Assembly (NCBI GenBank): GCA_043777375.1
Contig: JAYWHX010000195.1
Coordinates: 1 to 64,000, forward strand
Origin: TH-plancto1 sp043777375
GTDB lineage: Bacteria; Planctomycetota; Planctomycetia; Planctomycetales; Planctomycetaceae
Direction: 5' to 3'
Length of the DNA: 64,000 nt
Positions 16,797 to 25,567 of this stretch are shown here, in pieces (within the stretch, counting starts at the first letter, position 1; each line of letters begins with the position of its first letter). Below the pieces are notes generated by a model. It was not told the DNA's origin. It worked only from the letters and a program-made list of their open reading frames with translations, and searched no databases. The translations under genes were made by a program, and so were the position numbers.

Positions 16797-19700
16797 CTAC
16801 GTCGCGGGTGGAGCGGCAGGGGCCGCTGCTGCATCGGCGGGCGGAGTCGGCGGAGCGACTGCCTTCCCGTGACGCTCCAGCAACTTGTAGTAGTTCATGA
16901 GGGCATCTACCGTGGCATCGATCTGCTGCCCACCATCACCACCCAGATACTCGGGCATGATCTTCGCATCCGCCGCATAAACCTGTGGCATCGAGGTGTA
17001 TGGTGTCATCCACTTCGGATTGGTCACCCACAGCTGGACCCAATCGGGACGCAGTCGCTTTTCGGCCTGGTCCAGATTGGGACCGCGAATATCCTTCGAC
17101 GGATCGAGCGAGACATACGCCCGACCTCCCACTTGATGACACTTAGTACATTGCCCCTGCGTCACCATATTCCAGCCCGCAGTCAGCCGATCGTGGGGGA
17201 CGCCCGCGAACGCTGCCGCATGAGCCGACTCACGCAGGTTGATGTAGTCAGCCGATTGACGTTCGTTCGTCTGGTAGGGGAACTCCGCCCCGTCGACCGC
17301 TGCGAAATAGTTCGCCAGCGCCATTGCTTCGGAGTCGTCCATATTGAACTTGGGCATCCGCAAAACAGTCGTATGGCGAATTTGCTCGGGCTCTTTCAGG
17401 AACTGATACAGCCACGGAGTCTGGACCTTCACCCCTTCACGCACGAGCGGAGGAGGTGAAGCCTGCCAGGCACGGTCGCGATCCCCAGCGGTTTCCTTGG
17501 CAGCCAGTTGTGGCACGAGCCAGTGTGCGAATTCTCCGCCACGTCCCTTGTCACGAGACTGGAGCTTGGCCACCGGAATCGACACCGAATCGCCGGGATA
17601 CAATGTCTTCTCCCCGACGTTCAGCACATCCCAGCTGGTCACGACCAACACTTGATCCTCTGGCAACTCTTCCAGATCGGGCTCCGACTTGACGAGTCCG
17701 TGGACCGACAGGAGCAGATCGCCCGACTTCGTCTTCGATGCCTTCTCCGGATCGACGACTCGAGTGGGGTTAATGTGATTCAACAGTGCCAGTGCCGACG
17801 GGTAATTTTTGGGGCCTAAGCCCGGTGCATACAGGTCTTCTGCCGCCACCGCGAATTTCACTTCCGGCATTTCCACGATGTGGCAACCGGTGCAGTTGTA
17901 CTTTGTCAGCAATCGCTCACCGGCCAATCGAGCCGCCTTCGGTCCGGTTGGCTTGTAGACATAGGCGGGTGCCGGCGGATCTGCGACGAGCCCGACGACG
18001 AACGTCGCCACCGATTCGATCTGTTGCTCCGTGAACGGGAACTTCGGCATCCGCAGACGCTCGTCCCAGCCCTTGGTCTCGGTTTTCTTGTAATCGTAGC
18101 TGCGCGGATCGCGAAGCTTTTGCCACAGGAAGCCAGGACGACCGTGGTGCATCAGACTGTCGACGTAGAAGGCAGCGGACAGGTCTGCGGGAGCTGCGTC
18201 GCCATCGTTCTTCTGACGATCGAGGGCCTCTTCAACACGCTCCAGCGTGCTGCCCCCATCGACTTCCCCGTGATGATGCAAGTACTCTTCAATGTGTTCG
18301 GGAGCAAGCTTGGCGGTGTCCTTGCGACCCCAGTCCTGAAGTGCCACGCCAATCGGGCCTGCATCTTCGAAGCCAGGAATGTCGTGGCAACCGAAGCAGC
18401 CGTACCGGCCAATCGTGCGGCGACCGATGTAAATCAGCTTCTGGCGTTCCCATTCTTCTGCCGAGAACTGGCCTCCCTTTTCGGGATGCGCCAGTTCCAG
18501 TTCATCACCCTTGATGAAATTGGAGAGCGGTTGGACTTTTCCAGAAGCATCCGCGCTGAATGCTTCATCCTTCACGGGGAATTGCTTCGTCTCGAAGACC
18601 TTGTTGACTTCGGCTGTCGAGGGCAACGCTTTCTTGACATACAGTCGCACCAAGTCATCCAGAGGAGTCGACACTCGCGTCTGGCTGGTTATCGGCTGTG
18701 CTCCTCGCAAGAAGGAAATCGTGACCGGCTCGCCCGAGGGGAGCTTGGCAATCTCATCATTCAGGCTTTCGACGGAGCGAATGTCTGTCGAGCCGAGCTT
18801 GAGGACGATGTCGTCAATCTGCAGAGACGCTGGACCTGTCCCAGTCTCACCTTGATCGAGTCGAGTTGCAGCTGACCCGGGTAGCACTTCGGTGATCCGC
18901 ACTCCGGCGTGCTTCACACCCAATACAGCGGCTTCCGCAGCGGTGAAGTCATCGTCACAGACGACCCCCAAAACGCTGCCGCCACGCTGGAACCTTGGAA
19001 ATTCTGTCGGGCCCTTGGCCAGCAGGAAGGCGGCGATGTCAGCTGCGGGATCGATGTACTTGTCGCCTTCGCCCTCGGGGTTGAGGTACAGATTCGGCAT
19101 CTTGGTCCGTGCGTGGTAGGCATTCGGCTGCTTGAGCCAGCTGTACATCCACTGGAAGCCATCGACGCCCGGTTTGATCTTCTCATGAATCTTGGTGAGA
19201 TCTGGTCCGAAATCGGCATTGACGCCTTTCAGCTCGGCATCGTCGTACGAGTGACAGGCCATACAACCGCGGCGGGAGAAGAGTTGTTTACCGCGTTCGG
19301 CGCTGGGCGCGTACTCTGGCTTCGGAGCCAGCAAAGCCAGCGGCTGGGACTTGGCGTCCAAGTAGGCGGCGATCGCTTGCAGCTCGACTGGCTGAAGCAT
19401 TTCAGCCAGATGATCCATCTGGTTCGTGTTGCCGAAGAATTTCGGCATCTTGGTTGTCGGGCGGAACCGCTGGGGATTCTCTGTCCAGTAGGCGATGAAC
19501 TCGGGAGTGGACTTCTGACCGATGTGCCGTAGCGAGGGACCTGGCTTTCGCATCTGGCCAGCGACAGCTGTCGGATCGCTGGCGATCTTGGCCGCTTGTG
19601 CGGGAGTGTTTGGTTCGAGACGCAGATCCGGACCGATCGGCTTCCCGGCGTCATATCCGTTCATTTCGTGACACCCATAGCAGCCGTACTGGCTGATGAG

Positions 19701-20882
19701 CTGATGCCCCTCGACCACCTTGGGAGCTGAGTTGCCGAACTTCTCGCTTTGAGCCAGTTCAGTCACGCCGTGGTGGCAACGGATGCACGAGGCTTCCGCC
19801 AAGTGCTTGGGGTACATCGGCAGTTCCCAGAAGTGATTCGAGTGCCAGTGATTCTTCTCTTCCCACAGAGCCGCCTGAGCGGGGTGAGCGGGGGAGTGTT
19901 CGGCGTTCTGGAATGAGGTTCCCGAGCCGTCCCCTTCGTGGCAAATCGTGCAGCCGAACTTCTCCATCGAGTGCGGGCTACCCGCAGTCAGGAACAGATC
20001 AGGGTTGGGATGCCCAGAGAACGGTTGAGCGTAAGTTCCGTGGTTGCCGTCACCTGCCGGGTAAGCCGCCACATTCCCATTTTCGTAGTCAGCAATGTTG
20101 ACGTGACAGGAGCGGCAGCGGTCCACTCGGTCGACATTCGCCATCCCGAGTTGTTGCTTGAGCCCCTTCGGCCAGTCGTACTGAATCTTCAAATGGGGGT
20201 TGAAGCCGTTGATAATCGGCCACTCTTTGAATGACCTCTTGAACGACGTGAGCCAGTGTGTGGGCTTGATCAACTCCAGCTGATCCTGGTAACCCTTGCG
20301 AGCGGCTGTCAACTTTGTCAGCTCAGCCAACTCGTCATCCTGAGCCTTGGTGAGAGCTGCGAGATCGGCCTTTGCTTTCTCGTAATCCACTCGGACGATT
20401 TCGACCTTGCGGACTAGAGCTTCAGATTCCAGTTGGATGGCATCATACTTGGCCTTCTTTTCGGCCATGATGCTGTCCGACACCGCATCGCGAACGGCGA
20501 TGTCGATGTTGGCACGAGCGACATCGCGCTCAGCGTTTTTGAACTTCGACACTGTCAAATCACGGCTCATGTCTCCCTTGAGCTGTGCCACAACGGCCTT
20601 GGCCTGATCGATCTTTTGAACCGTTTCACTTGACGCCAAGGTGGCCATTTGATTTTCGATGGCGTCGACCTGAGCCTTCAATTCTTCGGTGTCGACATCC
20701 TTGATCTCGGCGGTCAACTTGGCGACTTTAAGCTTCTCAGCTTGCCGCTGATAGTCTCGCCATTCGCGCTGTTCATCGCGCGACATCATCAGCAGCGTGG
20801 ATGCGAACAACGCGAACGCACTGACGGCGAACACCTTGTGCATCGTTCCGAGATCGCGCCAATACTGATCATTCGCAGGCAT
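16797..20882 (-). CDS. giant membrane-anchored octahaem cytochrome c with coiled coil and PDZ-like domain
   Basis: The 1361-aa protein has a single N-terminal membrane helix (about 14-33, HKVFAVSAFALFASTLLMM), then a long charged coiled-coil region (about 35-225), then eight CXXCH haem c motifs. These are CRSCH 256, CTICH 311, CIRCH 366, CYGCH 401, CMACH 540, CFGCH 829, CTGCH 997 and CTKCH 1245. Between haems 5 and 6 (about 635-745) is a PDZ-like domain (GVRITEVLPGSAATRL, DDIVLKLGSTDIRSVESL). Several haem domains look like class I modules with MPKF/MPN methionine segments. It ends in an Ala/Pro tail. It is encoded directly downstream of cytochrome b and is the obvious candidate for the cytochrome c1/f-like subunit of the complex. 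I know no characterised bc subunit with this architecture. Confidence 0.85.
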   Translation of the reverse strand: MPANDQYWRDLGTMHKVFAVSAFALFASTLLMMSRDEQREWRDYQRQAEKLKVAKLTAEIKDVDTEELKAQVDAIENQMATLASSETVQKIDQAKAVVAQLKGDMSRDLTVSKFKNAERDVARANIDIAVRDAVSDSIMAEKKAKYDAIQLESEALVRKVEIVRVDYEKAKADLAALTKAQDDELAELTKLTAARKGYQDQLELIKPTHWLTSFKRSFKEWPIINGFNPHLKIQYDWPKGLKQQLGMANVDRVDRCRSCHVNIADYENGNVAAYPAGDGNHGTYAQPFSGHPNPDLFLTAGSPHSMEKFGCTICHEGDGSGTSFQNAEHSPAHPAQAALWEEKNHWHSNHFWELPMYPKHLAEASCIRCHHGVTELAQSEKFGNSAPKVVEGHQLISQYGCYGCHEMNGYDAGKPIGPDLRLEPNTPAQAAKIASDPTAVAGQMRKPGPSLRHIGQKSTPEFIAYWTENPQRFRPTTKMPKFFGNTNQMDHLAEMLQPVELQAIAAYLDAKSQPLALLAPKPEYAPSAERGKQLFSRRGCMACHSYDDAELKGVNADFGPDLTKIHEKIKPGVDGFQWMYSWLKQPNAYHARTKMPNLYLNPEGEGDKYIDPAADIAAFLLAKGPTEFPRFQRGGSVLGVVCDDDFTAAEAAVLGVKHAGVRITEVLPGSAATRLDQGETGTGPASLQIDDIVLKLGSTDIRSVESLNDEIAKLPSGEPVTISFLRGAQPITSQTRVSTPLDDLVRLYVKKALPSTAEVNKVFETKQFPVKDEAFSADASGKVQPLSNFIKGDELELAHPEKGGQFSAEEWERQKLIYIGRRTIGRYGCFGCHDIPGFEDAGPIGVALQDWGRKDTAKLAPEHIEEYLHHHGEVDGGSTLERVEEALDRQKNDGDAAPADLSAAFYVDSLMHHGRPGFLWQKLRDPRSYDYKKTETKGWDERLRMPKFPFTEQQIESVATFVVGLVADPPAPAYVYKPTGPKAARLAGERLLTKYNCTGCHIVEMPEVKFAVAAEDLYAPGLGPKNYPSALALLNHINPTRVVDPEKASKTKSGDLLLSVHGLVKSEPDLEELPEDQVLVVTSWDVLNVGEKTLYPGDSVSIPVAKLQSRDKGRGGEFAHWLVPQLAAKETAGDRDRAWQASPPPLVREGVKVQTPWLYQFLKEPEQIRHTTVLRMPKFNMDDSEAMALANYFAAVDGAEFPYQTNERQSADYINLRESAHAAAFAGVPHDRLTAGWNMVTQGQCTKCHQVGGRAYVSLDPSKDIRGPNLDQAEKRLRPDWVQLWVTNPKWMTPYTSMPQVYAADAKIMPEYLGGDGGQQIDATVDALMNYYKLLERHGKAVAPPTPPADAAAAPAAPPAT

Positions 20883-20950
20883 GGGTAGTCGTCAGTCTGG
20901 ATATCGAGGGTATGAAGTGGATGGTTCGAGCTGCTGCCCTCCAGAAGGCA

Positions 20951-22315
20951 TCAGATGTTAAAGAACCATTCCGGGATGGAGACGATGTACTTCAGGCTGA
21001 ACGCCCACCGCAGCACCATCTTGATCGGCAAGATCGCCATGAAGAGCAGCAGGTTCGCCAGCACCATGTACCGGATCACGCCCATCCGAACGTAGAACTG
21101 ACGCAGGAACGTCAGTGCCAAAACATGCGGCAAGGCCATGAAGTAACCCAGCACAGCCAGGATTCCCACGCCCTCACGCATGAAGATTGAAACACATTGC
21201 CCCAAGGTTCCGTCGCTGGAATTCACGACAGGCAGCGGCAAGCCTAAGCCTCGCACCCACACGTATTCACTCAGGTTGACGTTGTTGAGCACTTCCAGTT
21301 TATGGACATCCCAAAACTCATACAGCCCGAACATGTTCCAGTTCGGCCCCCGCACGAAGGTGCCCAAGACGATCATCCCGATCCACAGGGGCAGGAAGCC
21401 CAGCAAGAAGATAATGACTGAAAACTTCCGGTCATTGAAACAGTAATAACCGTTTCCCTTCTTGTTGAAGTCGATGTACGGAATTGCCATCAGACCCTGC
21501 AAAATCACCAGCGGCAGAACCACGCCGGCCAGCCAGGGGTCGAAGTACACCAGCATTTCCTGAAGCCCCAGGAAGTACCACGGTGCCTTCGACGGGTTGG
21601 GTGTCTTGACCGCTGATCCTGGCTCTTCCAGCGGAGCCTGCAGGAACACACCCCACACGATCAGCAGAGCAGTGACAAGTAGCATGCAGAGCATTTCGGT
21701 ATAGACCAAATCTGGCCACACCAGAACCTGCTCCTTCAGTTCTTGCTCAGCCAAGGGGCGACCTTCGGCGACCCGGCGGTCATTGTCACCCGCCTTCTTG
21801 AAGTACAGCCACGTAAAGTAGCCACACAGGAACAGCATCCCGACGATCGGCACATTATCGGGCTTGCCCACAATCTGCCGGAAGTCGTAATCAGTCATAC
21901 TGAGCGCGAGAAACAGGCAGGAGGCATTGAACATGACCCAGCCGACGTTATCACGCGACAGGTACTCCCGCTTCCAGATCATCACGACAAACCCGACCAT
22001 CATCAGCCCGAAGTAAATTCGGGCGTCCGAAAACACAACATCCACCGGCGTCTTGAACCAATTGGGCAACCGGATCAGGAAGTCTTCCGGTGCCGAGTTA
22101 GCAGTCAGGTGCGTAATCGCCATCAGCATCAGGAAGGCGGCATAGAAGGCCCAGACCGTCGCTTTGGGAATATGCTGAAAGCCCAGCACTGACTCGTAAT
22201 GCCCGTCCCGCTTGAAGCTGCGCACGGCCCAGCCGATGTTCGCCAGGAACAGCAGTGTGTACAGCCAGCCAAGGCCGTGGATCACGCTATGGGTCAGATC
22301 GGGATGCGCGTGCAT
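20951..22315 (-). CDS. cytochrome b C-terminal (subunit IV-like) membrane protein of bc complex
   Basis: A 454-aa protein from the ATG at 22315 (an in-frame start 12 codons upstream is possible) with about ten hydrophobic helices. It contains the cytochrome b quinol-site region as NPSKAPWYFLGLQEML; the canonical PEWY Glu position reads as part of APWY. The C-terminal half has the subunit-IV-like helices after GVVLPLVILQGLMAIP. The N-terminal 200 residues (HPDLTHSVIHGLGWLYTLLF onwards) add about four or five helices not found in 160-aa subunit IV proteins. It follows the b6-like gene by about 100 bp. It probably forms the split cytochrome b together with that gene product. Confidence 0.8.
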   Translation of the reverse strand: MHAHPDLTHSVIHGLGWLYTLLFLANIGWAVRSFKRDGHYESVLGFQHIPKATVWAFYAAFLMLMAITHLTANSAPEDFLIRLPNWFKTPVDVVFSDARIYFGLMMVGFVVMIWKREYLSRDNVGWVMFNASCLFLALSMTDYDFRQIVGKPDNVPIVGMLFLCGYFTWLYFKKAGDNDRRVAEGRPLAEQELKEQVLVWPDLVYTEMLCMLLVTALLIVWGVFLQAPLEEPGSAVKTPNPSKAPWYFLGLQEMLVYFDPWLAGVVLPLVILQGLMAIPYIDFNKKGNGYYCFNDRKFSVIIFLLGFLPLWIGMIVLGTFVRGPNWNMFGLYEFWDVHKLEVLNNVNLSEYVWVRGLGLPLPVVNSSDGTLGQCVSIFMREGVGILAVLGYFMALPHVLALTFLRQFYVRMGVIRYMVLANLLLFMAILPIKMVLRWAFSLKYIVSIPEWFFNI

Positions 22316-22418
22316 GGGGTTCGGACTTCTCGAAACCGATCGCTGAGCCAAGCCAGCGAACGGGGATTCTCAAACACAAGTGACCACACCAAACTCTCAC
22401 TGCGAACCGGAAACTGGT

Positions 22419-23192
22419 TTACAGCGGCTGACTGATTCCACCGTCCTTGCGGACACGCCAGAAGTGAATCGCGATCAGCAGCGACACCACGACTGGGATT
22501 GCCACGCAGTGCAGGATATAGAAGCGGTTGAGCGTCTCTTCACCCACATTTCGAGCACCCAGCAACAAGAACCGGGCATCCGACGCATTGGTAATCAGGT
22601 CGTAACCACCCACATTCAACAGTTGGAAGCCTGGCCCTTCATGGCCCAGAAACGGATGGGCGCGAGCCATGTTCGATCCCACGGTGATCGCCCAGATCGC
22701 CAGCTGATCCCACGGAAGCAAGTAGCCGGTGAACGACAACAGCAAGGTCAGAACCAACAGCAACACCCCAATGACCCAGTTGAACTCACGCGGCGGCTTG
22801 TAGCTGCCTGTGAGGAACACGCGGTACATATGGAGCCAGACAGTAATCACCATTGCATGGGCCCCCCAGCGGTGGATTTCCCGCATAATGCCCAGCGTGG
22901 TGACATCACGCAGAGCGCGAATGTCAGTGAATGCCCACTCCAGCGTGGGGCGGTAGTAGAACATCAACAGCACGCCGGTCAGCGTTTCGACCAAGAACAG
23001 GAAGAAGGTCACCCCCCCCATGCACCAGGTGTATGACAGCTCGATCCCGCCCTTCTTGGCCGAAACCGGGTGAAGGTGCAGGAAGAAGTTCGTCAGCACA
23101 ACGACTGCACGATTCCGGCGATCCGTTGGAGCCGGATGACGGAAGATGCTTCGCCAGATTTGCGAATTGCGAATTGTCTCACCGATCGACAT
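22419..23192 (-). CDS. cytochrome b6-like N-terminal subunit of Rieske/cytochrome b complex
   Basis: A 257-aa membrane protein with four core helices. The two haem b ligand pairs are present. The first is in helix B, IHRWGAHAMVITVWLHMYRV, with 13 residues between the two His, and pairs with LHCVAIPVVVSLLIAIHFWR in helix D, where 14 residues separate the two His. This D-helix spacing is the b6f-like form. The Qo-side segment GYLLPWDQLAIWAITVG is intact. Length and content match cytochrome b6 rather than full-length cytochrome b. It is the second gene of the operon, about 115 bp after the Rieske gene. Confidence 0.92.
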   Translation of the reverse strand: MSIGETIRNSQIWRSIFRHPAPTDRRNRAVVVLTNFFLHLHPVSAKKGGIELSYTWCMGGVTFFLFLVETLTGVLLMFYYRPTLEWAFTDIRALRDVTTLGIMREIHRWGAHAMVITVWLHMYRVFLTGSYKPPREFNWVIGVLLLVLTLLLSFTGYLLPWDQLAIWAITVGSNMARAHPFLGHEGPGFQLLNVGGYDLITNASDARFLLLGARNVGEETLNRFYILHCVAIPVVVSLLIAIHFWRVRKDGGISQPL

Positions 23193-23306
23193 GCGAAAAT
23201 CCCAAGCTGTCGGTCACGAATCACACGGCCAAAAAATCTCAGTTCCGTCAGTACACACAAACCTCGGAGAGCCACCTGACGGGGGTGCACACCAGAATCA
23301 CGCCCT

Positions 23307-24401
23307 TTAGCCAACCTTCACGAACGACTTTGGATCATTCCATTGGCCCAACTCTTCCTGAAACTTCACGCTCTTGTCGACTTCCAGCGTGCCATCAGCC
23401 CCGAGAACCAAACCGACTCGTTCCAGGGGACGAGGAGCAGGCCCCTCAAAGTTGACGCCATTGATGTAGAAGCCGGAGCCATGACACGGGCACTTGAACT
23501 TCTGCTCCGCATCGAGCCAGCTCGGCGTACACCCCAGATGAGTACACACCGACAACAAGGCATAGATCACATTTTGGCCGTCATATCCATCCGTATGGAC
23601 AATCCACACTGCGCGGGACGCCTTGAATTTCTCGGAAACAGTTCCCAATGGGTAGTCGCCGATCGACCCCACCTTGAACTTGCTCGGCAACTCCAGCACC
23701 GTGTTCGGCATCATGAAGCGGGCAATTCCCAAACCCCAGAGACCAGCAATCGCACTGAGCAATGTCCACGCCATGTAATACGGCACACAGAGAGCCGCAA
23801 ACAGCGCCCCAGGAAATGACCGGCGAGGCAACTCCTGCTTCTTTGAACCAGCCGCCGCAGCCTTGGCGGGTAACTTTGGCTTCGCGGGCACAGCTGACGG
23901 AGCAGCGACAGCTCCCGTATCAACTTGCGCGGCACTCGCCCGCATGGCCTTGATCATCTCAGCTGGAGATTTACCCGCAGCGACCGGAGCCGCCACAGCT
24001 TGGGCCGCAGTCGCTGCGACGTTGGCCGCAGTGGGAACATTGGCCGCAGCGGGAGCCGCCCCCTTGGCCCGAATCGCCGCCATGATGTCGGCGGAACCCT
24101 TCGGCTTTGCGACCGCAGGAGGAGAACCAGCTGCAGCCACAGGAGCTGGAGTCGCAGGCGGGGTAACTGGAGTTGCACCCTTCGCCCGAATGGCCGCCAT
24201 GATGTCCGAGGTCCCCTTTGGCTTGGCCGCTGGAGCCGCAGAAACCACGGGGGCCGCAGCTGCAGCGACCACCGGAGGCGCGGCCTCTGCGGGAGCCTCA
24301 GCCGCCGGGGGAGCAGCCGGGATTGGCGCAGCAGTGGCATCCACGGGCTTCTTGCGAAGCATCGCCATGATGTCTGCAGTTGATGGTTTCTTGTCTGTCA
24401 T
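23307..24401 (-). CDS. Rieske [2Fe-2S] subunit with repeat-bearing N-terminal extension
   Basis: A 364-aa protein from the ATG at 24401. The C-terminal Rieske domain has both cluster loops, CTHLGC (286-291) and CPCHGSG (304-310), with the typical FEGPAPRPL strand. One membrane helix lies at about 195-228 (ALCVPYYMAWTLLSAIAGLW). Before it is a cytoplasmic Ala/Pro-rich extension of about 190 residues with four copies of a short helical motif: ADIMAMLRKK at 9, SDIMAAIRAKGA at 64, ADIMAAIRAKGA at 103 and AEMIKAMRAS at 146. Ordinary Rieske subunits have fewer than 50 residues before the helix. It is the first gene of the block; the 450 bp upstream should hold the promoter. Confidence 0.92.
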   Translation of the reverse strand: MTDKKPSTADIMAMLRKKPVDATAAPIPAAPPAAEAPAEAAPPVVAAAAAPVVSAAPAAKPKGTSDIMAAIRAKGATPVTPPATPAPVAAAGSPPAVAKPKGSADIMAAIRAKGAAPAAANVPTAANVAATAAQAVAAPVAAGKSPAEMIKAMRASAAQVDTGAVAAPSAVPAKPKLPAKAAAAGSKKQELPRRSFPGALFAALCVPYYMAWTLLSAIAGLWGLGIARFMMPNTVLELPSKFKVGSIGDYPLGTVSEKFKASRAVWIVHTDGYDGQNVIYALLSVCTHLGCTPSWLDAEQKFKCPCHGSGFYINGVNFEGPAPRPLERVGLVLGADGTLEVDKSVKFQEELGQWNDPKSFVKVG

Positions 24402-24852
24402 GGTGTCACGACGGCATGATGTCTGGCTGGCCAAATGCCCAGCCGGGCAGCGCAGGTACTCGCAAAGCAGCCCGCCGAACGCACGGAACCTCAAACGGAA
24501 TCGCCCGAGGCTGTGGAGATCGGTTGGATGATCGCAGGTGAACCGGAGTGAGACAACTAAAGCCTCAAGCCACCCCGAGGATTCTCACACTCAGGAAGCC
24601 ATTCGGCCTTGAGCTATGCAGCCACTGGGTTTACGTCTGTCATAAACTCTAGACCCGAAACAGCACAGCGTGCCTGTGTGGCTCGATTTCTCGGCAGCGG
24701 GATGATCGCATCAGTCCAGCCCCAGCTGTTTTCTCAGAGTTCAGACTTCGAATTTCGAGTCACGCCCCGGCCCCAAGCCTGTGTTCGGCCCCAGTCTCGT
24801 GGAAAAACACTGAACCAAACACGACCACGACCGCTCCGTGAACCAAGCCAAC
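24402..24852. other. intergenic region upstream of the respiratory operon
   Basis: About 450 bp between the Rieske gene start and the end of the RraB-like gene, both on the minus strand. No open frame here has protein character. It should contain the respiratory operon promoter, but I cannot point to specific -35/-10 boxes with confidence. No riboswitch or tRNA is recognisable. Confidence 0.4.
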
Positions 24853-25254
24853 CTAAAACTCCTCGTCATCCTGCATCACACCCCAACCGTCCGCATCACC
24901 GCCGCATTCGCGGGCGATCTCGCCCAGCTCGAGCTCGACTCGCGTGATCTCTTCGTGGGTCGGAACCATCGTGACCAAGCATATCACATCAAAGCCCTCG
25001 CCGATGGATTCGTCAATTTCTCCGAACTCGTCCTCCTCGGCGTCCTCCATCAATTCGGCGTTGTTGTACAACTCCACATCGATCTTCATCTCGGTCATGC
25101 GGCGACTCATCTCCAGAGCCGACGCCTCATCCGGGAACAGGTGGCAGAACTCAATCTCGTGTTCCTGAGTCAAATCCATCCCGGCGTCCGCCATCGATTG
25201 CAGAACCCCTCCGTTTGCGTCTTTGGGAAATTGCATGGGTCCACCGTGTTCCAT
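24853..25254 (-). CDS. RraB-like (regulator of RNase E) domain protein
   Basis: A 133-aa acidic soluble protein. The second half, LFPDEASALEMSRRMTEMKI followed by ICLVTMVPTHEEITRVELEL and ECGGDADGWGV, matches the RraB/DUF1260-type fold: an A..a..L hydrophobic pattern, a mPT..eIT..E motif and the terminal gGdaDGWG. An acidic stretch (ELMEDAEEDEFGEIDES) lies in the middle. RraB inhibits RNase E in enterobacteria; whether this protein does so is unknown. An ATG six codons downstream is an alternative start. Monocistronic by position. Confidence 0.65.
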   Translation of the reverse strand: MEHGGPMQFPKDANGGVLQSMADAGMDLTQEHEIEFCHLFPDEASALEMSRRMTEMKIDVELYNNAELMEDAEEDEFGEIDESIGEGFDVICLVTMVPTHEEITRVELELGEIARECGGDADGWGVMQDDEEF

Positions 25255-25567
25255 CGAGAGTGTTCGTCTTTCCAGCAGCCGGGCAAGGCCGCCACATTTC
25301 GCAGAATAGCGGGCGATTTCATGGAAACAACACTTCTCCCGGATTTTTCGACCGCTGGCGAGCGTCCGGTGCGAGTCAAATGGCCCCCTTCCCCAATTTC
25401 TCGCGCTGATAAAAATTCAGAGCTTACGCCGTCCCGCTCGCCAATGCAGTGGACGCTCGCCCCCACTCGATTGCAGGGCACCCTGTCTTTCGCAGACACT
25501 CACCAATTCTTCGCGGCCCCAGCTGCGAGGTCTTGACCCATCCCTGCTTTTCCGTGTGTGCCTCCCC
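25255..25567. other. divergent intergenic region between the RraB-like and MFS genes
   Basis: About 310 bp. It contains a half copy of the GGCGAGCGTCCGG repeat near 25362 and no convincing gene. A minus-strand frame overlapping the start of the MFS gene is antisense and looks random. It probably holds both divergent promoters. Confidence 0.4.
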
